A stretch of 64,000 nucleotides of DNA from Cocos nucifera. Lineage: Eukaryota; Streptophyta; Magnoliopsida; Arecales; Arecaceae. Where the stretch lies: contig QRFJ01003314.1 of NCBI GenBank assembly GCA_006176705.1, positions 114,136-178,135 of the forward strand. The letters are read 5' to 3'. This document shows, in pieces, positions 24,600-35,640 of the stretch. Numbering within the stretch: position 1 is the stretch's first letter; every line of letters begins with the position of its first letter. The notes under the pieces were generated by a model that did not search any database, was not told the origin of the DNA, and was given only the letters and a program-made list of their open reading frames with translations. A program made the position numbers and the translations under genes.

Positions 24600-25367
24600 C
24601 TGATCTCAAAAGGGGATAATCTCTCCTTAGATGCCCAAGCTGATGATATTTATAATATTTCAATGTCATCTTTCTTTGATCATGAGACTTTGACCTGCTC
24701 TTGAATTTTTCTTTTATTTTTTTCTTTGATCTTTCCTATCTTTTATTCACAGCCAAGATCTCAGACTTAGGGTCTCCCTTGTAGATCTTCTCCTTTTGCT
24801 CATTTGATCTGAGCAAACCAACAACCTCTTCAAAGTTTAGAGTCTTCTTCCCATAAACTAAAATTATTATAAGACCATCATATGAACCTGGGAGAGAACA
24901 TAATAGCAGCAATGCCCGATCCTCCTCATCGATCTTCACGTCCAAACTTATTACCTTAGAACACACCTGATTGAACCTTTGGATATGTGCAACAAGATCT
25001 CCACCTTAGGGCATCCTCAAACTATACAATTGTTTCTTCAACCATAGTTTGTTTTTCATGTTCTTCCTTACATATGTGTTCTCAATTCTCTCCCAGAGCC
25101 CCTTTACCATAGTCTCTATGCAAACCTTATGCAAAATCTGATCAGTCAAGCACATCTAGATTATGCTAAAAGTAATTTCCTCCAACTCTTTTCAATCCTC
25201 AGCACTGATCTTTTTTGCCCTTTCTTTTGTCAAGATCTTGTAGATTCTCTGCTGAACCAACAAGTCCTTTACTCTTTGCTGCCATAGGATAAAGTTTTTC
25301 TTACCGTCGAACTTCTCAAAATTCACCTTGAATCCACTTGATCCCATGACTTCAAACAAGTCAAGAA
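24600..25367 (-). pseudogene. Copia H Gag
   Basis: The ATG at 25367 starts MGSSGFKVNFEKFDGKKNF, a typical Tork Gag start. Interruptions occur after ISAED and near 25010; frame 24966-24736 is the UBN2 segment (LLCSLPGSYDGLI). The zinc knuckle near 24650 reads YYKYHQLGHLRRDYP: all three Cys of the CX2CX4HX4C motif are Tyr. Confidence 0.85.
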
Positions 25368-25598
25368 TAGATCCCTAACACCCTTTACGATTACACATCA
25401 GTAAAACTATCCTTCACAGAAGATCTAACTGGCCCTAGATCCTCTTTCCAAACTTTTGTACCACTATTCCTTCATATAAACAATCTCTACCTCAATTTAG
25501 AGGCAACCATGAAGCAAACTAGATGTTTTTAGGATAAAACCTGGTACAACAAATCCTAGATGTAGTAAACCCAAGGTGTCTTCCTTTCACGCAACACT

Positions 25599-25610
25599 GC
25601 TCTAATACCA
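25599..25610 (-). other. Primer binding site of copia H
   Basis: TGGTATTAGAGC on the minus strand, one transition from the tRNA-iMet complement TGGTATCAGAGC, two bases inside the 5' LTR. Confidence 0.85.
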
Positions 25611-25612
25611 AA

Positions 25613-26290
25613 TGCTGGAAATATGCACTCTTCCCACATGGATCGACGTGGGCACTGGTGATTAGCCAAGCAACAAGAAAGTATTTCTTAGAGATTTCTA
25701 TGAAAGCACGATTAAATAAATCAAGAAATAGAGAAAAAGAGGTTTTCAAGAAAAAAGAGATTTTTATTTAGTATATTTCATCATACTTACAATCTTGACC
25801 TATTTTTAGTATATATACTTTACAAAGGATCAAGTCCAAGCTCATAGAAAAACTTTCCAAACCCAAACAATCCACGCACATAAAATAATAACTCAAAAAA
25901 ACTGAGTCAGTCTAGTTTCAGACTGAGCCGACTAACCTACGACTGGGACTAAGCCGATCCAGTTGTGTACTGTGCCAATAATCTAAAAATGATGCTTTCT
26001 ATCTTGATTTTTCTCTAAGATCTAGCTGACCATTGAGCCAACCCAATTGTATACTGTGCCAGTAGTCTAAAAATACTACTTTCTATTTGAATTTTCCTCT
26101 GAGACCTAGCCGACCCAATCCTGGACTGAGCCAACCCTATTTCCAACTGAGCCAACTCAGTCTCAGAGTGAGCCAGCCTAGTTTTTGAATTTTACTATTG
26201 AGACTAATTCTTCTTGCAACTCGCTCTCGTCTTTTCATTACCTATCTTCTCGTATTTTCAAGACTTAAGAGTGCCACTTCTGAGCTCACA
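25613..26290 (-). repeat. 5' LTR of copia H
   Basis: 678 bp, 66 bp longer than its partner. It carries a partial tandem duplication at about 25955-26115 (the block with CTGTGCCA-TAATCTAAAAAT appears twice). Most CCGG sites of the GAGCCGGC repeats have decayed to CCAA or CCAG. Confidence 0.88.
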
Positions 26291-27915
26291 CCATCTAATT
26301 GAGACTCTATATTTATTAATAGATCAATTAGTAATTTGATTATTGATTTGCTCAATTTAAATGAGTGATGAGATTCAATCATGTCTGATTGAATTTGATT
26401 TGATTGAGTTTGATCTGATCAGGTTATGAGATGACCTAATCGCTATGGGAGATTTAACCTTGATTTGATTAGGAGCTGGACCTAATTAATTTTTAATTTG
26501 ATTAAATTTTTATTGGATTGGGTTAAGTCTAATTTAGTTAGGTTTGAGCTAGTCTAATTGGATCTATATTAATTGATTTAGTGGAAACCAATTTGGACCA
26601 AGTCAAATGAGATTTGAATTCATACTCTCCCATGCGCCTACCATCTTTGACTTTTCCTATGCCCCATCTCTAATTTCTACATGAGTATTTCTCATGCAGA
26701 AGAGGGTGTTTAAGCCCTCTCTTATCTCTCTTTGACTTGGTCCAAGCGTTGGACTAGTTCAAACCTAGTTGAATTTTGAATTCAACTAGTTTTGTTGGAA
26801 CCACCTCTCTTACTTATCCTTTTCTCCATGCCCCATAAAATGTTACGAGATTTTTTTTTCATGAAATTTTTTTAGAGTGGGTGTAGAAGGAGAGTCCTTC
26901 TACTTGTCACCCACCTGAATGTTGAGATTAGAAGTGGATAAGGATTCATTTAAATTTGAATTTGAATGAGAGGTTGAAACAAGTTCAACCTCCAAGCCTT
27001 ATCCCCTCCCATGCGTATTTTCCATGTTGTGGCTACTCTTTTTAAGAAAAATTTTTTTGGGCATGCATGGATATGCGTGAGGCATCTAAAAGTGGTAAGA
27101 AGGGGTTCTTAGAGAGAGAAAAAATTGAGTGGGGTGCAAGTTCTAGGCGTGGAAAAGTCTAAGGGTATCCTACGCCAACTTTCTCATGCACACACTTCTT
27201 CTTTTATTTTTCCTCTTTGGTCACTCATTTGAAAATTATTTTGAGGGTGGGCATTGGTACAGGGAGAGTGTCTCTATTCATGAAAATTTGATTCATAAGA
27301 AAATTCCAAAGAGAAAGAGCATGAGAGCATTTTTGGACATCAAAGTTTTTTAGGTGTGTGAAACCCTAGAGTTGGGACTCTTGATTCGGGTGAAGAGATT
27401 GAATGTTGTGAGCATTAGATCACCACCAAATATGAAACTCCACTTCGTCATCCTCTGAAGCATATGTTCTAATTTTTTGGAGTGTCTAGAAGATCAGAAA
27501 GAAGGTGATCGATTGGATCAATTGAGATCAGTCGTCGAAGGCCCCGGCGAAGAGCTAGCTCTTCGATGAAGCTGATCGAGATCAGGAGCTTCATGTGGAC
27601 CAACCGTAGAGGTCGAACAAGTGTGCAGCTATAGTGTGATGCCATAGCATATTTTGGTGGATTCAGATCATGGAGATCAACTATTTGTGCATAGGTATCG
27701 AGTTCTAAACTCAAAATGGTTAGCAAATATGATTTCTTAATCGATCACCTTTAAATTTTGAATTACATATTAGCATGTCCAGATCATGAGTAGGGTTTTT
27801 TGATTTAATCAATGCATGCATAGGTTAATTTTAGATTAATCTAATGCTTCTGCTATAATAATTTTTGAAAAGTGTTTTGAAAAGCATGCTAAAACCCTGT
27901 GCAATTTTCCTTAGA
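26291..27915 (+). repeat. G LTR, right piece
   Basis: Continuation of the LTR split by copia H. It aligns by eye with the reverse complement of 28741-30030 (GGTTATGAGATGACCTAATCG; the motif CTTCATGTGGACCAACCG). It has a perfect 9-bp hairpin (GTAGAAGGA-GAG-TCCTTCTAC, 26883-26903). The end is placed near TTTTCCTTAG by analogy; no PBS follows, so the boundary is approximate. Confidence 0.75.
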
Positions 27916-28464
27916 GGGTTTCTTAAATAGACGGAGCGTGTAACAAATTGATGGTGATAGTTGTAACTAACTGATAGTGGTCTGTTCAGGCCACATGGAG
28001 TTTGTTATGAAGAGTGGGCTATCATTTATCATGACATGTAGGCAGCTGAGATTCATTTATTGAAGTTCAGATAAGGGTTGGAGAACTATGCCAGCTAGCT
28101 ATGTATTGATATCTGGAAGGAAAGCTTGAGGTTGAACTAGCCAAGCCTCAATATCAGCTCTTGGATGACGAGCGATGAACCTACAACTGGTTGGAATCTA
28201 CTAAAGCGATCTTGTAGGTTGAGAACTTGACGAGGTTCTTTTGACCCATTCAGTCGATGAGCACGTCACAGATTGAGCGGATCCACGATCAATTGGAGGA
28301 AGTTCGACTGAAAAAAATTTGACTGGAAGGAGCATGACTGGAAGGAGTTCAACCAAACTTTAGCACGCCCTTGATAAATTATGCAATCAGGAGTTGTTAT
28401 TGAGAAGATGGTCAGATTCTTACGGAATGGAGGTCGACTATCAAGGGCTTAGCGGACTACGACG
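27916..28464. other. Unassigned sequence between G LTR and LTR fragment
   Basis: About 550 bp with no frame beyond chance and no repeat that I recognise. Short stretches resemble a decayed Gag-like coding region, but no domain motif supports this. A repeated phrase, GACTGGAAGGAG, occurs twice near 28320-28350. Confidence 0.5.
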
Positions 28465-28740
28465 GGATCTAATTTTATCCCCAATAAGCCTATTGGTGGT
28501 TGAGCTATTTTTTATACTATATATAAATTACTAATAAATAAAAGTTATTTTGATATTTTTTCATCATAAATTCTTTCATCCTCTAATGAACTTCTATGTT
28601 GTGGTGAAGTCCTTAGAACTATTTAGAATCGATAAAGAAGGATTTGTTATTTATTCTTAAACCTATTCATGACCAAATGATACGTTGTTACTAAGGATGA
28701 TAATGTTTATCGAGTGTAGGTCATTGTGTATCATATGGGT
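28465..28740 (+). repeat. 5' fragment of copia E/F-type LTR
   Basis: Plus-strand sequence matching the first 270 bases of the copia E LTR (GCCTATTGGTGGTTGAGC, TTTTTTCATCATAAATT, GACCAAATGATA). It stops abruptly at 28740, where the inverted G' LTR begins. Confidence 0.7.
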
Positions 28741-31314
28741 GATAGTATTCATATAGGATTTCTAGCTCTACTTTCAAAACTTTTTCAAAAATAAATTATA
28801 GTAGAATTAAAAATTAATCTAATTAATTTATAAAGAGCTATAGATCAGATCTAAAATTCCTACATTACTATGATCTAATGTGACATACATTCATAAAAAT
28901 CTAAAAATAAAAATAATCAACAGTAAAACTATTTTACTACTTTACGTGTTAAGAACACATTATCTTTGCATGGGAAGTCGATCTTCATAATTTGATCACC
29001 ATCAGAAAGATCTAATCATCACCACTAGGAAGATCCAATCATCACAATGCAGCCATACATGCATTTGGCCTCCACGGATGGTCCACATGAGGTCTTGGTC
29101 TCGATCGGCTCCTCCCGAGTGCTAGATCGATGTAGGATTATTTGATGGCTGATGCTAATCAAACATGTTCGTTCTTCCACCACTGATTCTTCAGATGCTT
29201 TGAATTAGCAGTAGAGGTAGAGGAGGATCTCCTAAAAATTTTGTGAAGATCTGATGCTCAAAACTCATGAAATCGCATCACAAACCCTAGATCAGAATTC
29301 TAGGGCAGCAATCTAAAAACTTACACCTATCTCTAATATTTCCTCTTAAAATTTTTCACTGATTTTTCTCATGCAAGGGAAGAGTTCATGCATGGAGAAA
29401 AAGCCTTTTCTCAGATTGGATGCATCCCAAAAAATCATCATGATATATTTTTATTCAAAACCAAGGGAGTCGTGGAGGGGTAGATGAGATAAGGAGTTGG
29501 TTCATTCAATCTAAAACTCTTATTTGAATTTGAATGTAACCAATCTCCTCTTATCCCATTGAGGCATGGGAAGGAAGGGCACAAGCCCTCTCTTGCATGG
29601 AAAATCATTCATGAGAAACTTTTTCTCATGGAGAATAGGATGGCGCAAGTCAAAGGGTTAAAGTCTAGGGAGAAGACTAGTCAAACTAGTCTTAATAAAC
29701 CTTATCTAATTAGACCAACCCAAACCAATTTGGTTAGGCCTAATTAGACTAGATTAAACCCAACTCATTAAGGCTTAATTAAGCTCAATTAAATTCTAAT
29801 CAAATCAAAAATTAATTAAGCCCAACACCTGATCAAATCAGGGATCAAACCTCCTTGGCGATTAGGTCATCTCATAACCTAATCAGGTCAAACCCAACTG
29901 AATCCAATTCAATTGGACTAGATCCAAAAGTTATTACTTAATCAAATTGAGTTAATTAGTGATCAAATTATTAATTAAATCTCTCATAAATATGGAGTTC
30001 AAATGTAGTGGGTGTCTGGATAATAGAGTTCCATCAAAATGAAATTCTCGATCGAAGAGTTCCAAACCAGTGGGACTTTTGATCCTTGCATCCGAAATGA
30101 GTGAAACTCATAATCAGAGAGTCCTAGACTAGTAGAACTCTCGATCATAGAGTCTCAAATAAGTAGGACTCAGAGTCCTAATACAATAAGACTCTTGGTC
30201 AAAGAGTCCCAATCCAGTGGGACTCTAGACCATAGAGTCCCAGTCCAGTGGAACTCCTGATCATAGAGTCTCAGACAAGCAAGACTCAGAGTCCTAGCCC
30301 AGTAGGACTCTTGGTCAAAGAGTCCTAGTCTAGTGAGACTCTTGACCATAGAGTTTTAGTGCAGTGGGACTCTCCATTAGCCATCAGATCAAGTAGAAAT
30401 CTCTAATGTGTGTGATCTCGTAGGTTCAAACATAAGCCGATAGCACAGGAACCAATTCCTATACTAATCAAAGTGATCATCTAGTAATGGTACTCGATAT
30501 CCAAATAGATCAAATAGTCATAATCATAACATTCAGAATCTACATGAATATAGTTATCACATAATTCATCCCTTTGATCTCTATATATAGGATGACTCAG
30601 AGTTAAATTGTCAATCCTAAAAAGTACATCCAAATCATGTCTCAAAGTAATTAGTCCTATGACCCCTCACTAGGACTATCCTAGCCAAGGATTTTCTAAA
30701 TTAAAATATAATTGAATATAGCTCCTAAATTAGAGTGGTCAATCCCAACTTGACTCACACACTGACTCCTCAAGTGCTTGACTGTGCCAAGAAACTTTTC
30801 ATCACTAAATTAAAAATTCAGGTAGTCCGGCACCAAAGCACAGCGAGTTGCTTGGAAGTCACCATGATGATCTTAAGTTAGAGGGTCACTTATACCCATG
30901 TTCCATCAGAGCAAATTTTGATAGCAGAAAAGCTCCAAAGTTGATCACGTTCAGTGTAGATGTACCCTTATATCTCACCTGCATGCCATATCAATATCTC
31001 TACACTCCTTGGTTAAGAGGACAACCAACCCATATGGCATACAATAACCTATACTCGATAAATGTTGTCATCCTTAGTAACAATGTATCATTTCATCATG
31101 AATAGATTAAAAGACTAAATGATAAATCCTTCTTTGTTGATTCTAAATAGTCCTAAGGACTTTACCATAATGCAGGAGTTCATTAGAAGATAAAAGAATT
31201 TATGATAAAAAATACCAAAATAAATTTTATTTATTTATTAATTTATATATAAATATAAAAATTAGCATAACTATCAATAGACTGATAATTGACTTTGGGA
31301 TACTATATTTAACA
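28741..31314 (-). repeat. 3' LTR of copia G'
   Basis: About 2.57 kb. It starts (minus strand) TGTTAAATATAGTATCCC at 31314 next to a polypurine tract AAGTGGGAGAT, and contains the 31-bp hairpin array. The end near 28741 is uncertain because the usual CCTTCA terminus is absent. Confidence 0.78.
30024..30373 (-). repeat. 31-bp hairpin minisatellite in G' LTR
   Basis: Eleven or so units, with starts at 30024, 30055, about 30086, 30118, 30149, 30172, 30203, 30234, 30265, 30288, 30319 and 30350. The core is AGAGTC-12-GACTCT (24 bases, an imperfect palindrome), followed by a 7-base linker (TGGTCAA, TGATCAT, TGACCAT) that is absent after the units at 30149 and 30265. This gives a higher-order period of 116 bp (31+31+31+23, counted from the unit that lacks a linker). 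Confidence 0.9.
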
Positions 31315-31472
31315 ATCTCCCACTTAGACTAAAGCCAATCAATGTAGTATCTAATACCCATCTTTGACTTAAAGTCATCGAACTCCTTCAACACAAGGAC
31401 TTTAGTGAATGGGTCGGCCAGGTTTTCCTTACCATCGATCTTCTGAAGATCGACGTTACCTCAATCCATGAT

Positions 31473-33723
31473 CTACAAGACAAGGTGATAAAGGCATGGA
31501 ATATACTTTGTCCGTTGGTGTGCCTTTGGTTCCTTCGCTTGAGCTATGGCTCCAGAGCTATCGTAAAAGAGCAGATCTGGACCATCAAGAGAGGATGCTA
31601 CTCCAAGCTCGGTGATGAACTTCTTCAGCCACACCACTTTTTTGGTAGCATTTGATGTAGCAACATACTTCACCTCACAAACTGAGTCAACCATAGTATG
31701 CTGCTTGAAACTCTTCCAGTAGATAGCTCCACCATTAAGGGTAAATATATATCCTGACACACTCTTGCTATCATCATGATCAGACTAAAAACTAGAGTCC
31801 GTAAACCCCACAAGTCTCAAGTCTGACTTACCATAAACAAGCCACTGGTCCTTGGTATTTCTTAAATACTTCAGGATGGTTTTAACAACCTTCTAGTGGT
31901 TCTTCCCTGGATCAGATTGGTATCTACTCACTATACTTAGTGAGTATGCCACATCTGATCTTGTATATGTCATGGAATATATGATAGAATCTACTATCGA
32001 AGCATATGAAATTCTACTCATATGCTCTTTCTCTTAAGGTGTTGTCAGACAATCTCTCTTCGAGAGAGAAATTTTTTGGCCTATTGGTAGATAGCCTTTC
32101 TTAGAATTCTCCATACTAAACCTTTTCAGCATGGTATCAATGTACATGGACAGAAATAATCCAAGCAATCTTTTAGATTTATCTCTATAGATCTTCATTC
32201 CTAAAATATAGGAAGCTTCTCCCAGATCCTTCATAGAGAATTGTGATGATAGACAAATCTTTATTCCTTGTAATACAGGGACATTATTCCTGATTAAGAG
32301 AATGTCATCCATATATAATACTAGGAATTCAACCATTAGACCATTAGCCCATTTGTATATGTAGGGCTCTTCTTTGTTTTTAACAAAGCTATACGTTTTG
32401 ATCATCCTATCAAAATGTATGTTTCAACTCCAAGATACCTACTTCAGTCCATAAATGGACTTTTGAAGCCTACATACCTTAGACTCATCTATGGATGTGA
32501 ATCCTTCAAGTTGTATCATAGACACCATTTCGTCCAGCTCTCCATTCAAGAAAGCCATCTTCATATCCATCTATCAAATTTTGTAGTCCAGATGGACAGC
32601 TATCACAAGCATAATCCGAATGGACTTGATCATTGTCACTAAAGTAAACATCTCATCATAACCAGTATCATAATATTGACGATACCTCTTGGCGACTAGA
32701 CGGGCTTTATAGGTCTCCATCTTTTTATCTACCCCTCTTTTTCTTTTGAAGATCCACTTACACTCTATGGATTTTATCCTTTTGGGTGGGTCAACCAATA
32801 TCCATACATCATTGACCTTTATGGACTTCATTTTGGATTTCATGATCTTAAGCCATTTCTCAAAGTCGGATCTTTGCATTTCATCCATGTAAGTAATCAG
32901 ATCCTCATCGTTCTCATCGAGTTTGATAGGATCACCATCCTAGACTAAAAAATTATAGTATCTATCTGATTGACATGGTACTTTACCAGACCGTCTTAAG
33001 GGTGCAGGTATAATAGTCTCTGAGTTTGATCTAATTAAATTCTATTCATGTTCAGCTACATGTGTCAATCTTTTCACCTACCGTACCTTCTCAAGTTCGA
33101 CCTTAGAGGCATTAGTTTCTTACTAAGAAACTTCTTTTCTAAAATGATAGCCTTAAGACTAACAAAAACTTTTTGTTCATCAGTGAGGTAGAAATAATAT
33201 CCTCTGGCTTATCCATTACTAAACATTTGACATAAGTCGGACACCCCCAAACCCTAAGATGTGAGAGTACTGGCTTACGCCTTGTCCACATCTCATATGG
33301 TGTTTTGAAAATAGACTTACTTGGAACCCTATTTAGAATGTAACAAGCTGATTCGAGCACATATCCCTATAAAGAGATAGGCAGACTAGTAAATCCCATC
33401 ATGGATTGAACCAGGTCCAATAGGATTTGATTCCTCCTTTCAAACACCCCATTATGCTGTGGTATCACAGAAGAAGTCCATTGGGAGAGAATCCCATTCT
33501 TCCTTAGATATGTTAGAAATTCACTAGAAAGGTACTCGCCCCCTCGTTCAGATCGAAGAGTTTTAATACTCTTTTTAGTTTGCTTTTTTATCTCATTACG
33601 GAATAGTTTGAACATTTCAAATGATTCCAATTTGTATTTCATTAGGTAGACGTATCCATAACTCGATAGGTCATCCATAAATATTATGAAGTAGAAATAT
33701 CCATCTTTTCTACTTGAGCTCAA
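31473..33723 (-). pseudogene. Copia G' integrase-RT-RNase H remnants
   Basis: Frames 33723-33367 (integrase core: FMDDLSSYGYVYLMK, LRSERGGEYLSS where Asp of SDRG is Glu, PQHNGVFERRNQ), 33360-33139 (ILNRVPSKSIFKTPYEMW), 32888-32574 (RT fingers, GCKWIFKRKRG), 32405-32034 (RT palm, LYMDDILLI, Tyr-Met-Asp-Asp) and 31760-31473 (RNase H, SGYIFTLNGGAIYWKS, Glu of AEY changed in EVKYVA). Stops separate all of them. The protein is closely related to that of copia E and F. Confidence 0.87.
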
Positions 33724-33730
33724 GGCTCCA

Positions 33731-34190
33731 TGATAATTACCAAAAAAACATCAATAAAAATATTAATTTATTAATTAATTTATTTTTATTTTTATAAATT
33801 AAATATTTTATTTATTATTTTTAAGAAATATATTCGTCAATGAAAAGAGCTCATTTTTCTAACCATAACGAAATTAGTTTGGAGCAAATCAGAGTTAAAA
33901 TAGATTCGATATGAATTTTTAAAAAAAGAAAAAAATAAAAAAAATGAAATGGCTCAACCAACTCGCTCAGACAAGCTGGTGTGCTTAGCCAAGCCACCAC
34001 ACCTAGCTCAACTGGCATGCCATCCAAGCTGACTTAGCCATAGAAGCTAGCCGTTGGTCCATGAATCCAAGCGTAGACTGCCATCTCAGCAAAATCTGAT
34101 GAATCACAGCATGCCATGTGGTGGACCAAGACTCTTAAAGGATTTACAAAAGTTCTCATGCGGCGTATAGGGGCAAAATGGTAACTAATA
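33731..34190 (+). repeat. Truncated Athila LTR
   Basis: Starts TGATAATTACC, the Athila LTR start, and is collinear with the first 500 bases of 51953-53581 (ATTTATTAATTAATTTAT; GGTGGACC; CTCAGCAAAATC). It ends near 34190 with no LTR terminus, TATA region or PBS. It interrupts the G' integrase at its left; the right edge joins copia C. It is strongly decayed, so it is older than Athila-2. Confidence 0.82.
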
Positions 34191-34800
34191 GAGACCTAGC
34201 CTAAGGTCTCTATCAGTTTAGACTATCCCAAGTCTAAGGGCAATACTTAACCCTATCTTCAGCTATATGACCTAGCCGAAGGTGCCAAAGATACCTATCA
34301 TTTAGACTATCCCTAGGTCACTTTGATCCTATGACATTCATATTTTGCTCGATATTAAAAATTGAAACATCAATATATAATTGATAGAGATAATTTATAA
34401 GAAAATCACTTAGAATTTTATTTCTTTCATAAAGAATATTAAAATGGTCCTTAAGAAAAGTAATTACATAGCCTTTTTGTGCTAAATATGAAATAAAAAT
34501 CAAATTCCTACTTGTTGTAGGCACATAAAAATAATCAATAAAAACTAAATCTAATCCTAACGATAGTTAAAGAGGATAGATTTTCATGACTACAGTAGCA
34601 ACTCTTGCTCCATTTTCGATGCATAGGATCATCTCACCATCCCTCAACCTCCTGCTATCCTTAAGATCCAACATAAAAGTGCACCAGCGAGCACTAGAAC
34701 CAAAGTCAAGCACTCAACTAGATGGAAAAGAAACCATAAGGTTAGATTTTATAGTTATCATACCTCTAGAAGGATCTGCCTCCTTGTTCTTCACCTGGCC
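34191..34800 (-). pseudogene. Copia C protease and pre-integrase remnant
   Basis: The protease active site reads DFGSS (about 34692-34709), with the Ser/Thr of D-S/T-G changed to Phe. Frame 34524-34318 continues with the post-protease segment (TSRNLIFISYLAQKG). Toward 34200 the pre-integrase segment is partly duplicated (GGCTAGGTC next to GGGATAGTCTAAA occurs twice, 34195-34320) before the sequence changes to the Athila LTR. Confidence 0.8.
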
Positions 34801-35640
34801 AAGTAAAGAGGGTAGTTCTACTTTCAATGGCTGTCAATGTTGCAATGAAAATATTTTTCTTTATCAGCCTTTTTCTTCAAATATGCCTTCTTCTTCTTCG
34901 CACCATCCATCTTCTGCTTCTTCACGAACTTCTTCTTGTTTTCAAAAGACTTTCTCTTGAAAGAAGTATGCTTCATAGCAAGCACTGAGCCCTTTGAATC
35001 TTTCATAGAGAGCAAAGCAGTAACCAGCATGTTCATAAATTTAGCCAAGATATTTTATAGTTTATGTATATGGTAGTTCATGATGAACTGCCCATACGCA
35101 TCAGTCAAAGATTGTAGAATTATATCAATCTATAGATCTTGATCTAACTTGACACCGAGCTTCTCAAGCACTTCTAAGTCCTTGATCATCATCAGACAAT
35201 GATCTTGGACCGACTGTCCATCACGCATCTAAGCCTTAAAAAGTCTCCTAGTGACTTGATATTTGGCTGTGTGACTTTGTTCACCAAACAACTCTTACAA
35301 GTGAGCCAACATTTGGCGACTAGTCTTAATATCTTTATGTTGGTGCTGGAGCTCATCAGGCATCAAGCCCAACATGTAATACCTAGCTTTGTTATCTTCA
35401 TCCATCTATTTTTTTAGAGACGCTCTCTGATCAGTAGACGGATGGGCTGATAATGTAGGAGGATCCTATTCTAACACATAAGTCAACTTCTCAGAACCTA
35501 AAACTATTTTGATGTTCTAAAGCCAATCCTTGTAGATGGGTCTAGTCAGTTTATGGGTGTTCAGGATACGGGCTAGTGGGTTGGATGCAAATATTTTTTC
35601 ATAGAGAGTCAAAGTTTCTAGCTAGATTTTGTAATTAGAC
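34801..35640 (-). pseudogene. Copia C Gag
   Basis: A UBN2-type Gag collinear with copia A. From about 35620: NPLARILNTHKLTRPIYKDW, a stop replacing Gln/Arg, NIKIVLGSEKLTYVLE, a stop replacing Gln, KARYYMLGLMPDELQHQHKD and further. Frame 35048-34824 has the Lys-rich segment and a knuckle YFHCNIDSH with its first Cys changed to Tyr. Confidence 0.85.

Larger units (their letters stand above)
20723..26290 (-). mobile_element. Copia H, complete Tork/Tnt1-like element
   Basis: On the minus strand: 5' LTR 25613-26290, PBS (tRNA-iMet), gag, PR, IN, RT, RH and 3' LTR 20723-21334. CCATCTA flanks both sides (20715-20721 and 26291-26297), a probable target duplication apart from one extra T at the left. 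It inserted into the G LTR. The short LTR and the Gag start MGSSGFKVNFEKFDGKKNF resemble Tork/Tnt1 elements (inference). The coding region has several stops and shifts. Confidence 0.92.
28741..33730 (-). mobile_element. Copia G', decayed minus-strand copia element, 3' part
   Basis: 3' LTR (28741-31314) plus integrase, RT and RNase H remnants (31330-33723). The 5' half is missing: at 33731 the integrase is cut by an Athila LTR fragment, and beyond it a different copia family appears. The left edge at 28741 is also a breakpoint. The LTR belongs to the same family as G at 20433-27915. Confidence 0.8.

Noticed and set aside
28030..28460. Possible gypsy Gag remnant
   Set aside because: All frames have several stops and no capsid or zinc-knuckle motif could be placed.
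30024..30373. Regularly spaced 31-bp repeats resembling a CRISPR array
   Set aside because: Units are degenerate palindromes with 7-base linkers and no unique spacers, and they lie inside a plant LTR.
30848..31105. 85-codon frame in the G' LTR
   Set aside because: Antisense frame in an LTR segment that aligns with noncoding parts of the copia E and F LTRs.
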